Assembly: GCA_947623455.1 (NCBI GenBank)
Contig: OX392527.1
Location: 9,296,001-9,360,000 of the forward strand
Reading direction: 5' to 3'
Source of the DNA: Mimachlamys varia
Lineage: Eukaryota; Mollusca; Bivalvia; Pectinida; Pectinidae
DNA: 64,000 nt
The notes beneath the pieces are model-generated. The model ran no database searches, was not told where the DNA came from, and saw nothing but the letters and a program-made list of their open reading frames with translations. Made by a program: the position numbers and the translations under genes. Below are positions 13,801 through 24,899 of the stretch, piece after piece (positions within the stretch are counted from its first letter, which is position 1; every line of letters begins with the position of its first letter).

Positions 13801-15470
13801 CCGTATGGTTAAATCTGTTACATTTCCGTAGGGTTAAGTCTATAACATTTCCGTATTGTTAAGTCTGTAACATTTCCGTAATGTTCAGTCTGTAACATTT
13901 CCGTAATGTTCAGTTTATAACATTTCCGAAGGGTTAAGTCTATAACATTTCCGTAGGGTTAAGTCTATAATATTTCCGTAGAGTTAAGTCTGTTACATTT
14001 CCGTAGGGTTAAGTCTATAACATTTCCGTAGGGTTAAGTCTGTTACATTTCCGTAGGGTTAAATCTATTACATTTCTGTAGTGTTAGGTCTGCGACATTT
14101 CCGTAGGGTTAAGTCTGTAACATTTCCGTAGGGTTAAGTCAATAACATTTCCGTAGTGTTCAGTCAGCAATATTTCCGTAGTGTTCAGATTGTAACATTT
14201 CCGTAGTGTTAAGTCTGTAACATTTCCGTAGGGTTAAGTCAGCAATATTTCCGTAGTGTTCAGTTTGTAACATTTCCGTAGGGTTAAGTCAGCAATATTT
14301 CCGTAGTGTTCATGTTTGTAACATTTCCGTAGTGTTAAGTCTATAACATTTCCGTAGGGTTAAGTCAGCAATATTTCCGTAGTGTTCAGTTTGTAACATT
14401 TCCGTAGGGTTAAGTCTGTAGCATTTCCGTAGTGTTGAGTTTGTAACATTTCCGTAGGGTTAAGTCTATAACATTTCCGTAGGGTTAAGTCTATAACATT
14501 TCCGTAGGGTTAAATCTGTTACATTTCCGTAGGGTTAAGTCTGTTACATTTCCGTAGGGTTAAGTCTGTTATATTTCCGTAGGATTAAGTCTGTTACATT
14601 TCCGTAGGGTTAAGTCTGTAACATTTCCGTAGGGTTAAGTCTGTAACATTTCCGTAGGGTTAAGTCTGTAACATTTCCGTAGGGTTAAGTCTGTAACACT
14701 TCGTAGGGTTAAGTGTGTAACATTCTCACCAGCTTGACTTTCTAAAACTTCCGTAGTAGTAAGTATCTAACATTTCTGTTGTTTTCAGTTTGTTACATTT
14801 CCGTAGGGGTAAGTCTGTCACATTTCCGTAGGATTAAGTCTGTTACATTTCCGTAGGGTTAAGTCTGTTGCATTCCCGTAGGGTTCAGTCTATAACATTT
14901 CCGTATGGTTAAATCTCCAACATTTCCGTAGGGTTAAGTCTGTTACATTTCCGTAGGGTTAGGTCTGTTACATTTCCGTAGGGTTAAGTCTGTTGCATTC
15001 CCGTAGGGTTCAGTCTATAACATTTCCGTATGGTTAAATCTCCAACATTTCCGTAGGGTTAAGTCTGTTACATTTCCGTAGGGTTAAATCTGTTACATTT
15101 CCGTAGGGTTAAGTCTGTAACATTTCCGTAGGGTTAAGTCTGTAACATTTCCGTAGGGTTAAATCTGTAACATTTCCGTAGGGTTAAGTCTGTAACATTT
15201 CTGTGGGGTTAAGTCTGTAACATTTCCGTAGGGACTTAAGTCTGTTATATTTCCGTAGGGTTAACTCTGTAACATTTCCGTAGGGTTAAGTCTGTTACAT
15301 TTCCGTAGGGTTAAGTCTGTAACATTTCCGTAGGGTTTAGTCTGTTATATTTCCGTAGGGTTAAGTCTGTAACACTCCGTAGGGTTAAGTCTGTAACATT
15401 CTCACCAGCTTTACTTTCTAAAATTTCCGTAGTAGTAAGTCTCTAACATTTCTGTGGTTTTCAGTTTGTT
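1900..15470 (+). repeat. Recurrent diverged marker units within the 25-bp array
   Basis: A distinctive diverged block, CTCACCAACTTGACTTTCTA or CTCACCAGCTTGACTTTCTA followed by CCGTAGTAGTAAGTCTCTAA, occurs ten times. It starts at 1915, 2641, 4040, 5764, 6663, 7339, 10,728, 12,899, 14,725 and 15,401. Each copy is preceded by a shortened unit reading AACACTCCGTAGGG (or a close variant), and most are followed by a TGTTGTTTTCAG or TGTGGTTTTCAG variant, so each marks a copy of the same larger block. The spacing is irregular (726, 1399, 1724, 899, 676, 3389, 2171, 1826 and 676 bp), which is what repeated segmental duplication with later unit gains and losses would leave. Confidence 0.85.
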
Positions 15471-17880
15471 ACAGTTCCGTATTGTTAAGTTTGCAACATT
15501 TCCGTAGTGTTAAGTCTATAACATTTCCGTAGGGTTAAGTCAGCAACATTTCCGTAGTGTTCAGTTTGTAATATTTCTTAAGTCTATAACATTTCCGTAG
15601 GGTTAAGTCTTTTATATTTCCGTAGGGTTAAGACTGTAACATTTCCGTAGGTTAAGTCTGTTACATTTCCGTACGTTATGTCTATTACATTTCCGTAGGT
15701 TAAGTCTGTCACATTTCCGTATAGTTAAGTCTGTTACATTTCCGTAGGTTAAGTCTGTTACATCTCCGTTGGGTTAAGTCTATTACATTTCCGTAGGGTT
15801 AAGTCTGTTGCATTCCCGTTGGGTTAAATTCTATAGCATTTCCGTAGTGTTAAGTTTTTAACATTTCCGTAGGGTTAAGTCTGTTACATTTCCGTAGGGT
15901 TAATTCTGTTACATTTCCGTAGGGTTAAGTCTGTTACATTTCCGTAGGGTTAAATCTGCAAGATATCCGTAGGGTTAAGTCTGTAACATTTCCTCAGGGT
16001 TAAGACTTTTACATTTCTGTAGCGTGAAGTCTTTTACATTTCCGTAGGTTTAAATGTGTATCATTTCCGGATTGTTAAATCTGTAAGATTTCCGTAGGGT
16101 TAAGTCTGTAACACTCCGTAGGGTGGAGTCTATAACATTTCCGTAGTGTTTTGTCTGTTACATTTCCGTAGGGTTAAGTCTGTTACATTTCCGTAGGGTT
16201 AAAAGGTATCATTTTCGGATTGTTAAATCTGCAAGATTTCCGTAGGGTTAAGTCTGTAACATTTCCGTAGTGTTCAGTCTGTTACATTTCCGTATTGTTT
16301 AGTTTGTTACATTCCCGTAGTGTTCAGTCTGTAACATTTCCGTAGGGTTAAGTCTGTTACATTTCCGTAGTTTTTAGTCTGTTACATTCTCGTAGTGTTC
16401 AGTCTGTTACATTTCCGTAGGGTTAAGTCTGTTACATTTCCGTAGGGTTTAATCTGTTACATTTCCCTAGGGTTAAGTCTGCAACATTTCCGTTGTGTTC
16501 AGTCTGTTACATTTCCGTAAGGTTAAGTCTTTTACATTTCCGTAGCGTGAAGTCTGTTACATTTCCGTAGGGTTAAATGTGTAACATTTCCGTATGTTAC
16601 ATCTGTTAGATTTCCGTAGGGTTAAGTCTGTAACATTTCCGTAGGGTTAAGTCTGTTATATTTCCGTAGGGTTAAGTCTTTTACATTTCCGTAGCGTGAA
16701 GTCTGTTACATTTCCGTAGGGTAAAATGTGAAACATATCCGTAGTGTTGAGCCTGCAACATTTCCTTAGTGGTAAGTCTCTTACATTTCCCTAGTGTGTA
16801 GTTTGTAACATTTCCGTAGGGTTAAGTCTTTTACGTTTCCGCAGCGTTGAGTTTGTAACATTTCCGTAGGGTTAAGTCTGTTTCATTTTCGTAGGGTTAA
16901 ATGTGTAATATTTCCGTATTGTTAAATCTGTAAGATTTCCGTAGGGTTAAGTCTGTAACATTTCCGTATTGATAAGTCTGTAACATTTCCGTAGCGTGAA
17001 GTCTGTTACATTTCGTGAGGTTAAATGTATAACATTTCCGTAGTGTTAAGTCTGTTACATTTCCCTAGGGTTGAGTCTGTTACATTTCCGTATTGTTAAA
17101 TCTTCAAGATTTCCGTAGGATTAAGTCTGTAACATTTCCGTAGGGTTAAGTGTCTTACATTTCCTTTGTGTTAAGTCTGTTACATTTCCGTAGGGTTAAG
17201 TCTGTAACATTTCCGCAGGGTTAATATTGTAACATTACCGTAGGGTTAAGTCTGTAATATTTCCGTAGAGTTCAGTCTGTAACATTTCCGTAGGGTTAAG
17301 TCTGTAACATTTCCGTAGGGTTAACTCTGTGACATTTCCGTATTGATAAGTCTGTTACATTTCCGTAGGGCTAAGTCTGTAACATTTCCGTAGTGTTAAG
17401 TTTTTAACATTTCCGTAGGGTTAAGTCTGTAACATTTCCGTATTGATAAGTCTGTAACATTTCCGTAGCGTGAAGTCTGTTACATTTCCGTGAGGTTAAA
17501 TGTATAACATTTCCGTAGTGTTAAGTCTGTTACATTTCCCTAGGGTTGAGTCTGTTACATTTCCGTAGCGTGAAATCAGTTACATTTCCGTAGGGTTAAA
17601 TGTGTAACATTTCCGTATTGTTAAATCTGTAAGATTTCCATAGGGTTAAGTCTGTAACATTTCTGTAGGGTTAAGGTTGTTATATTGCCGTAGGGTTAAG
17701 TCTTTTACATTTCCGTAGCGTGAAGTCTGTAACATTTCCGTTGGGTTAAATGTGTAACATTTCCGTAGTGTTAAGTCTGAAAGATTTCCGTAGTGTTCAA
17801 TCAGCAACATTTCCGTAGAGTTAAGTCTGCTACATTTCCGTAGGGTTAAGTCTGTTGCATTTCCGTAGGGTTAAGTCTGC
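8560..17880 (+). repeat. Long higher-order duplications inside the 25-bp array
   Basis: A block of about 1.5 kb or more with the same order of unusual units occurs three times, near 8.6-10.3, 10.85-12.5 and 16.4-17.9 kb. The tracer is GTGAAACATATCCGTAGTG, starting at 9144, 11,342 and 16,728. Each time it is followed in order by GAGCCTGCAAC, AGTGGTAAGTCTC, a TTTCCGCAGCG type unit, TTTCGTGAGG and AATCTTCAAG. The copies differ by single bases, so they arose by duplication of multi-unit segments rather than by chance. Confidence 0.8.
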
Positions 17881-17989
17881 TACATTTCCGTAGTGTTCAG
17901 TCTGTTATATTTTCGTAGTGTTAAGTCTGTTACATTTCCGTAGTGTTCAGTCTGTTTCATTTCCGTAGAGTTAAGTCTATAACATTCCC

Positions 17990-18616
17990 GTAGTGTTCAG
18001 TTTGTTACATTTCCGTAGGGTTAAGTTTGTTACACTTCCGTAGTGTTAAGTTTGTTACACTTCCGAAGTGTCAAGTTTGTTACATTTCCGTAGTGTCAAG
18101 TTTGTTACATTTCCGTAGTGTCAACTTTGTTACACTTCCGTAGTGTCAAGTTTGTTGCACTTCCGTAGTGTCAAGTTTGTTACACTTCCGTAGGGTTAAG
18201 TCTGTAACATTTCCGTAGAATCAAGTTTGTTACATTTCCGTAGAATCAAGTTTGTTACATTTCCGTAGTGTTAAGTCTGTAACATTTCCGTAGTGTTAAG
18301 TCTGTAACATTTCCGTAGTGTTAAGTCTGTAACATTTTCGTAGGGTTAAGTCTGTAACATTTCCGTAGTGTCAAGTTTGTTACATTTCCGTAGTGTCAAG
18401 TTTGTTACACTTCCGTAGTGTCAAGTTTGTTACATTTCCGTAGGGTTAAGTTTGTTACACTTCCGTAGTGTTAAGTTTGTTACATTTCCGTAGTGTCAAG
18501 TTTGTTACACTTCCGTAGTGTTAAGTTTGTTACATTTCCGTAGTGTCAAGTTTGTTACATTTCCGTAGTGTTAAGTCTGTAACATTTCCGTAGTGTCAAG
18601 TTTGTTACACTTCCGT
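17990..18616 (+). repeat. Local subfamily of the 25-bp satellite next to the orientation switch
   Basis: The last 25 or so forward units before the switch belong to a distinct subfamily. It has GTGTCAAGTTTGTTACA followed by CTTCCGTA or TTTCCGTA in place of the usual GGGTTAAGTCTGTTACATT. The variants TGTCAAG and TACACTTCC are rare or absent earlier in the array. The subfamily ends at TTACACTTCCGTATG near 18,617. Confidence 0.8.
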
Positions 18617-20770
18617 ATGTAAAACTGTACGGTAATGTAGCAGATTTAACCTGACAGAAACAAATTAGTTTTAACATCAGGTAAGTTTAACAGTTTTAAC
18701 CTTACGAAAATATTGCTATTTCAATCTGACGGAAATGGAACAGTTTCAACTTTCCGGAAATGTAACAGTTTAAACGTTACGGAAATGTCGTCGTTTTTCA
18801 CTTACGGAAATATAACAATTTTAACATAACGGTCATGTAGCAGTTTTAACCTTACGATAATGCAGCAGTTTTATCCTTACGGAAATGTAACAGTTTAACT
18901 TTATGGAAATGCAACTGTTTTAACCTTACGAAAATGTAACAGGATTAAGCTCCCAGAATTGGAATAGTTTGACATATTGGAAATATATCATCTTTTTTAA
19001 CTTTTTAACATTAAGGACATGTAGCAGTTAATATAACAGTTAAAACCTTACGGAAATGTAACATTAATGTAATAGGTTTAACATCACGGAAGGAAATGTA
19101 TCAGTTTTAACCGTACAGAAATGTTATATTTTTAACTATACGAAAATATAAACATTTTTACATGTATCTTACGGAAATATCGGAAGTCTTAATCTTACGG
19201 AAATGTTTTAGTTTTAATCTTATGGAAATGTCGCAATCTTAACATTATGGAAATGCAACAGTTTTAACCAAACCGAAAAGTAACATTTAACATTACCTAA
19301 ACGTTCTTTTTTTCATCGCAAAAATGTTATAGGTTTGCCTTCCGAAAATGTCACAGTGTTATCATTATGGAAATGTAATCTGTTTTAATCCAACGCAAAG
19401 TAACATTTTAACACTACGAAAATGTTCAAATTTGTTTAACCTTACGAAAAGCAAGTTTTAAGCTATGGAAATATATCAGTTTTAAGCTACGTTAAGGGAG
19501 TTTTAATCTTACGGAAGTGTAACAGTTTACACTTAATGAAAATGTAACAGTTTGAACCTTACAGAAATATAGCAGTTCAAACCTAAGGAAAATGAAACAG
19601 TTTGAGCATGACGGAAATGTTGCAATTGAAAACTTACGGAAATATAACCGTCTGAACCTTACGACAATGTAGCCAGGTTTAGCCTTACGGAAATGAAACA
19701 GTTTTAGAATGACGGAAATGTTGCAATTGAAAACTTACGGAAATGTAACCTTCTGAACCTTACGAAAATATAGCCAGGTTCAGCCTTACGGAAATGTAAG
19801 TTTTAATCTTAGAAAACTATAGCAATTTTTGTCGACGGAAATTGTCTCAGATTACAGTTTCAGTTTTAATCTGTAATCGATCATGTTACAGGTTTAACCT
19901 CGCGAAAATGTAAAATTATAACTGTACGGAAATGTAGCCGTTTTTACCTTACGAAAATACAGTTTTAATCTTATGGATAAAGTGTTAATCTTACAGAAAT
20001 GTTACATGTTTAACCTTACAGAAATGTTACATGTTTAACCTTAAGGAAATGTTACATGTTTAACCTTAAGGAAATGTTACATGTTTAACCTTACAGAAAT
20101 GTTACATGTTTAACCTTACAGAAATGTTACATGTTTAACCTTACAGAAATGTTACATGTTTAACCTTAAGGAAATGTTACATGTTTAACCTTAAGGAAAT
20201 GTTACATGTTTAACCTTAAGGAAATGTTACATGTTTAACCTTACAGAAATGTTACATGTTTAACCTTACAGAAATGTTACATGTTTAACCTTACAGAAAT
20301 GTTACATGTTTAACCTTACAGAAATGTTACATGTTTAACCTTAAGGAAATGTTACATGTTTAACCTTAAGGAAATGTTACATGTTTAACCTTAAGGAAAT
20401 GTTACATGTTTAACCTTACAGAAATGTTACATGTTTAACCTTACAGAAATGTTACATGTTTAACCTTACAGAAATGTTACATGTTTAACCTTACAGTAAT
20501 GTTACATGTTTAACCTTACAGAAATGTTACATGTTTAACCTTAAGGAAATGTTACATGTTTAACCTTACAGAAATGTTACATGTTTAACCTTACAGAAAT
20601 GTTACATGTTTAACCTTACAGAAATGTTACATGTTTAACCTTAAGGAAATGTTACATGTTTAACCTTACAGAAATGTTACATGTTTAACCTTACAGAAAT
20701 GTTACATGTTTAACCTTACAGAAATGTTACATGTTTAACCTTACAGAAATGTCGGAGTCATAATCTTTTG
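18617..20770 (-). repeat. 25-bp satellite array, inverted orientation (first part)
   Basis: From about 18,617 the same unit is read on the opposite strand. The plus strand now shows GGAAATGTAACAGTTTTAAC followed by CTTAC, the reverse complement of the forward unit. Copies from 18,630 to 19,985 are strongly diverged, with variable spacing. Those from 19,990 to 20,750 are nearly identical to each other. No forward-oriented unit was seen after the switch. Confidence 0.92.
19990..20750 (-). repeat. Homogenised 25-bp block with two alternating variants
   Basis: Thirty-one repeat positions at exact 25-bp spacing share the 15-nt segment GTTACATGTTTAACC and differ almost only at one site: CTTACAGAAAT (type A) or CTTAAGGAAAT (type B). 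The order read left to right is AA BB AAA BBB AAAA BBB AAA A* A B AAA B AAAA, where A* is a single GTAAT change near 20,496. The near identity contrasts with the diverged copies on both sides and points to recent local amplification. Confidence 0.93.
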
Positions 20771-20784
20771 GAAATGTAACAGTT

Positions 20785-21197
20785 AGAAGAAAAAAAAATA
20801 GAATATCGAAGCGTTAACAAAATCATAACAATCGCACAAATATTTTTAGAAATGTGCACAGTTTTATCAAATCCAGCAAGAGATTTTAAGATCAATTGTG
20901 ATTTTAATTATGTAATTTTGTAAAATAATTATTGTAATATCATGTAAAATGTATATTGTAATAACTTGTGCCTAACCCCTGTCAATTTTGGCAATAAATA
21001 TGTTTAAACTACAATTTATGTTAAACAAAATCATAATCCGAACTCAAAATCGATTAAACTTGGGGCAAAATATGAACAAAGGAAAGATATACATGGAGAC
21101 CCTTGTAAAAGTACAAGAGAGAATAAGACCAGGTGGTCCGGAAGAGTAAGTGTCTTCTGCTTCATCGACGACACCCGCCATGTAAATCTATGTCACA
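20785..21197 (+). repeat. Non-satellite segment interrupting the satellite, copy 1
   Basis: This segment breaks the satellite and is shared with 24,900-25,097. Shared landmarks are AATCCGAACTCAAAATCGAT, a GGGGCAAAAT stretch, GAATAAGACCAGGTG, CCGGAAGAGTAAG and CTTCTGCTTCATCGACGACA. It resembles a dispersed bivalve repeat I have seen elsewhere, but I cannot name it. In this copy it is split by the 195-bp insertion at 20,829-21,023. It ends near CATGTAAAT, where the two copies stop matching. Confidence 0.8.
20829..21023 (+). mobile_element. 195-bp insertion with 13-bp target site duplication, possible 5'-truncated LINE end
   Basis: The 13-mer AACAAAATCATAA lies on both sides, at 20,816-20,828 and 21,024-21,036. 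The related segment near 24.93 kb has only one copy (AACAAAACCATAA, 24,931-24,943) and no insert, so it acts as an empty site. The inserted DNA is AT-rich and non-coding. Near its right end is TGCCTAACCCCTGTCAATTT then GGCAATAAATATG, which includes an AATAAA signal. A long target duplication with an AATAAA-bearing end fits a 5'-truncated non-LTR retrotransposon on the plus strand. The family is not identified. Confidence 0.6.
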
Positions 21198-21199
21198 TC

Positions 21200-21630
21200 C
21201 AAGTAAGCATCAATCCTTAAAATGAGAACCGAGTCATTGTCAATCACAACAAGTAACCACGCTAAAGAGTATACTCACATAACACACAAAATATTTTTCA
21301 ATATTACAGAATATTTTTCAATGAGACAAAGATGGCGATCATAAAACTTGCTCATAGTTCAGATCAACCTGCCTTCCTCTTATCCCTGTGTTGTTTGGTT
21401 TGTTTGTCAGCAGTCGACATCGATCACGAAAATCACGATATTTAGAGCAAGCCCTAGAATAACGAATCAACTGCGACATGTAAACAGCATAAGAAATGGA
21501 AAGTTCACGATCGGAAAATTGAAATCATCACTTTTATCTTATACAAATGTAGCTTTGTAGTAAGCTCTCCATGTTGGTCATAGTTTAAGTAGAGATCGAG
21601 GTAAGCAGCTGATGTATGTTGAGGTCTTTA
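21200..21630. other. Unique AT-rich DNA between the interruption segment and the MITE
   Basis: This stretch holds no tandem repeat and no recognisable gene. A 70-codon open frame at 21,348-21,560 has no family signature and is probably chance. ATATTTTTCAAT occurs twice near 21,290-21,320. Confidence 0.5.
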
Positions 21631-21635
21631 TTTAA

Positions 21636-21959
21636 AGGCCCAATATACGTAACTTCAGGAAATTTTTCGGGATTCTGAAAAATTATGAAAAAAAATCCAG
21701 TTGTTAACCACGCAAAAAATAAGCCTAAAACGAAGTAAACCTTAGCGGTAACTCTTGACAAAATACCTCAAAGAATTGAAAATAATGCAGGTGGGGCCCA
21801 CAAATATCGAGTTTCAACTGCTGCTGTACCGGTAACCGCGTAGGAATTCATCTTGGATATTGTTGATATCAGTTAATCTCAACTAAATCTATAAATACAA
21901 TAAGTTATTAGGCTTGATTTTCCATTCAGGTTTTGCCGAAAGTTACGTATATTGGGACT
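21636..21959 (+). mobile_element. TTAA-flanked MITE, copy 1 (complete)
   Basis: The left end AGGCCCAATATACGTAACTT matches the reverse complement of the right end (AGTTACGTATATTGGGACT), giving terminal inverted repeats of about 20 bp. TTAA lies immediately outside both ends (21,632-21,635 and 21,960-21,963). No open frame of note lies inside. TTAA duplication is typical of piggyBac-type transposition in established knowledge; the link here is inferred from TTAA and length alone. A reversed, truncated relative lies near 28.44-28.78 kb. Confidence 0.75.
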
Positions 21960-22034
21960 TTAAAGTTCAGAAGGGTAAATACAATCGACGGACGTGGTCT
22001 GCAAACTTCTTCTTGTTCATAGACAACACATCGT

Positions 22035-24895
22035 CGATAAATGAAAATGAAACAGTTTTAACCTCTAGGAAATGAAACAGTTTTTATCCTTACGCAAATG
22101 TAACAGTTTCAACCCTACGACATGGAGCAGTTTTAATCTTACGAAAATTAAACAGTTTTAATCCTACGGTAATGTAACAGTTTTTACCTTACAGAATCGC
22201 AACAATTTTAATCTTACGGAAATGTACATATGTAAAAGTTTGAACCTTACGAACATTTTTTAACATTACGGAAATGTAATATTTCTAACATTACAGAAAG
22301 GTAACAGTTTTAACATGAGGGAAATGTAAGTTTTAATCTTATAATGTAACATTTTTAAAAATACTGAAATGTTTCATTTTTTAACTTTCGGAAAAGTTTC
22401 ACATTTAACCTTACGGAAATGTAGCAGTTCTTTACCTTACGGAAAGGTAATACGTATACCCTTAGGAAAATGTTACATTTTACCCTACGGAAAGGAAGTT
22501 TTAACTTTACAGAAATGTAACATTTTTAACCTTACGGAAATGTGACCGTTTTAACCTTACGGAAATAAGCGGTTTAAACCTGAGGAAAATGTTACATTTT
22601 TAAACTGACGGAAATGTAAAAATTTTGATCTTACGGAAAAGTCACAGTCTTAATCCTACGGAAATGTAACAACTTTGATCTTACCGAAATGTAACAGTTT
22701 TAACGTTACGAAAATGTAGCAATTTAAACAGAACGGATACGTAACAGTTTGAACGTTACGGAAATGTCGCAGTTTTTCTTTTACGGAAATTAAACATGTT
22801 TAACATTACGGAAATGTACCAGTCTTAGGAATGCGTAACAGTTTTAACCTTAAAGGAATTGAGCAGTTTTTCCCTTACGGAAATGTTACAGTTTTAACCG
22901 TACGAAAATATACCAATTTTAATCTTACAAGAATGTACCAGTTTTAACCTTACGGAAATGTAACAGTTTTAACTTTACGGAAATATAACAGCTTTAACTT
23001 TACCGAAATGTTACATTTTTAATCGTACCGAAATGTTACAATTTTAATCTTACGGAAATGTCGGAATCTTAAGTTTACGGAAATTACACAGTTTAAACTT
23101 TACAGAAAGGTAACAGTTTTAACCTCAAGGGAATGTTATATTTCTAACATTATGGAAATGTTCCATGTTTAAACTTACGGAAATGTTACAGTTTAAGCAT
23201 TGCGGAAATGTAACAGTTTTAATCTTATGAAAATGTAACAGTTTTAACCTTACAGAAATGTTACAATTTTAATCTTACGGAGATGTATGTCGGAGTCTTA
23301 ATCTAACGGAAATGATGCAGTTTTAGCAAGAAGGAAATGAATGAAGTATTTCTAATGTTCAATTTTTAAATTACGGAAATTTTCACCTGATGGAAATGTA
23401 GCAGTTGTGAGTTACTAAAAGTAAGTTTTAACCTGACGGAACTGTAGCAGTTTTGAGTTACTAAAAGTAAGTTTTAACCTTACGGAAATGTAGCATTTTT
23501 AACATTACGGAAATGTTCCATTTTTTAACTTACAGAAATGTTCCATTTTTTAACTTACAGAAATGTAACATTTTTGACATTACGGAAATGTAACATTTTT
23601 GACATCACGGAAATGTAACATTTTTGACATTACGGAAATGTAACATTTTTGACATTACGGACATGTCACTGTTTTGTTTTACATACGGAAAGGTATCTTT
23701 TTTTTACTTACGGAGATGTTACAGTTTTCACCTTAATGAAATATCGCAGTCTTAATCTTACGGAAATGTAACAGTTTACTCTTACGGAAATGTAACAGTT
23801 TACTCATACGGAAATGTGGGAGTCTTAATATTACGGAAATGTCGGAGTTTTAACCGAACGGAAATGTTGCAGTGTTAATCTTACGGAAATGATACAGTTT
23901 TAAGATTACGGAAAGGTAACAGTTTACTCTTACGGAAATGTCGGAGTCTTAATATTACGGAAATGTCGGAGTCTTAATATTACGGAAATGTAACAGTTTT
24001 AACCGAACGGAAATGTTGCAGTGTTAATCTTACGGAAATGATACAGTTTTAAGATTACGGAAAGGTAACAGTTTTAACATGAAGGATATGTAACATTTTT
24101 TAACTTACGGAAATGTAACATTTTTGACATTACGGATATGTATCATTTTTTAACTTACGAAAAAGGAACATTTTTAACATTACCGAAACGAAACATTTCA
24201 ATCGGATTGAAACGTACGGAAATGTCATAGTTTTAACCTTGCGGAAATAGTACAGTCTCAATCCTACGAAATGTAACAGTTTCAATCTAACGGAAAAGTA
24301 ACAGTTTTAACCTTACGGAAAAGTAACAGAATAAAATTACCGAAAAGAAAGAGTTTTAACGTTTAGAAAATGTAACATTTCTAATCTTAAGGAAATGTTC
24401 TTTTTTTTAAACTAAGAAAATGTAACAGGTTTAACATTACGACAATGTCGCAGTCTTAATCTTTCGGAAATGATACAGTTTTAACATAAAGGATATATAA
24501 CATTTTTTAACTTACGGAAATGTAACATTTTTGATATTACGGAAATGTAACATTTTTGACATTACGGAAATGTAACATTTTTGACATTTCGGACAAGTCA
24601 CTGTTTTGTTTTACATACGGAAAGGTAACTTTTTTTTACTTACGGAGATGTTACAGTTTTCATCTTAATGAAATATCGCAGTCTTAATCTTACGGAAATG
24701 TAACAGTTTACTCTTACGGAAATGTAAAAGTTTACTCTTACGGAAATGTCTGAGTCTTAATATTACGGAAATGTAATAGTTTTAACCAAACGGAAATGTA
24801 ACATTTTTTAACTTACAGAAATGTAAAATATTTAACTTTCGGAAATGTAACATTTTTAACCTTACCGAAACGAAACAGTTTCAATCTGATGGAAA
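22035..24895 (-). repeat. 25-bp satellite array, inverted orientation (second part)
   Basis: After the MITE the inverted family resumes as diverged units such as GGAAATGTAACAGTTTTAAC with CTTAC, mixed with CATTTTTGACATTACGG and GTCGGAGTCTTAAT variants. Spacing is mostly near 25 bp with many indels. Local duplications are visible: the run GAAATGTCGGAGTCTTAATA with its neighbours recurs between 23.8 and 24.1 kb, and the block with TTTTGTTTTACATACGG occurs near 23,670 and 24,605. Confidence 0.88.
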
Positions 24896-24899
24896 TGTG

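Larger units (their letters stand above)
1..18616 (+). repeat. 25-bp satellite array, forward orientation
   Basis: The whole stretch is head-to-tail copies of a 25-bp unit whose core reads CATTTCCGTAGGGTTAAG followed by TCTGTTA, roughly 740 copies. The period holds over long runs (for example 226-300), with scattered 1-2 base changes and occasional indels, such as GGACTTAAG near 7171, 10,493 and 15,232. Common variants are CTGTAAC, CTATAAC, CTGCAAC, GTGTTCAG and GGATTAAG. The array continues past the left edge, so its true length is unknown. There is no open reading frame of note because the unit carries stops in its frames. From about 7.4 kb the units become more diverged (AGCGTGAAG, ATTGTTAAAT, TTTTACATT types). 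The family is not one I can name. Confidence 0.97.

Noticed and set aside
1..18616. CRISPR array
   Set aside because: Repeats are contiguous with no variable spacers, no cas genes are present, and the DNA is eukaryotic in character.
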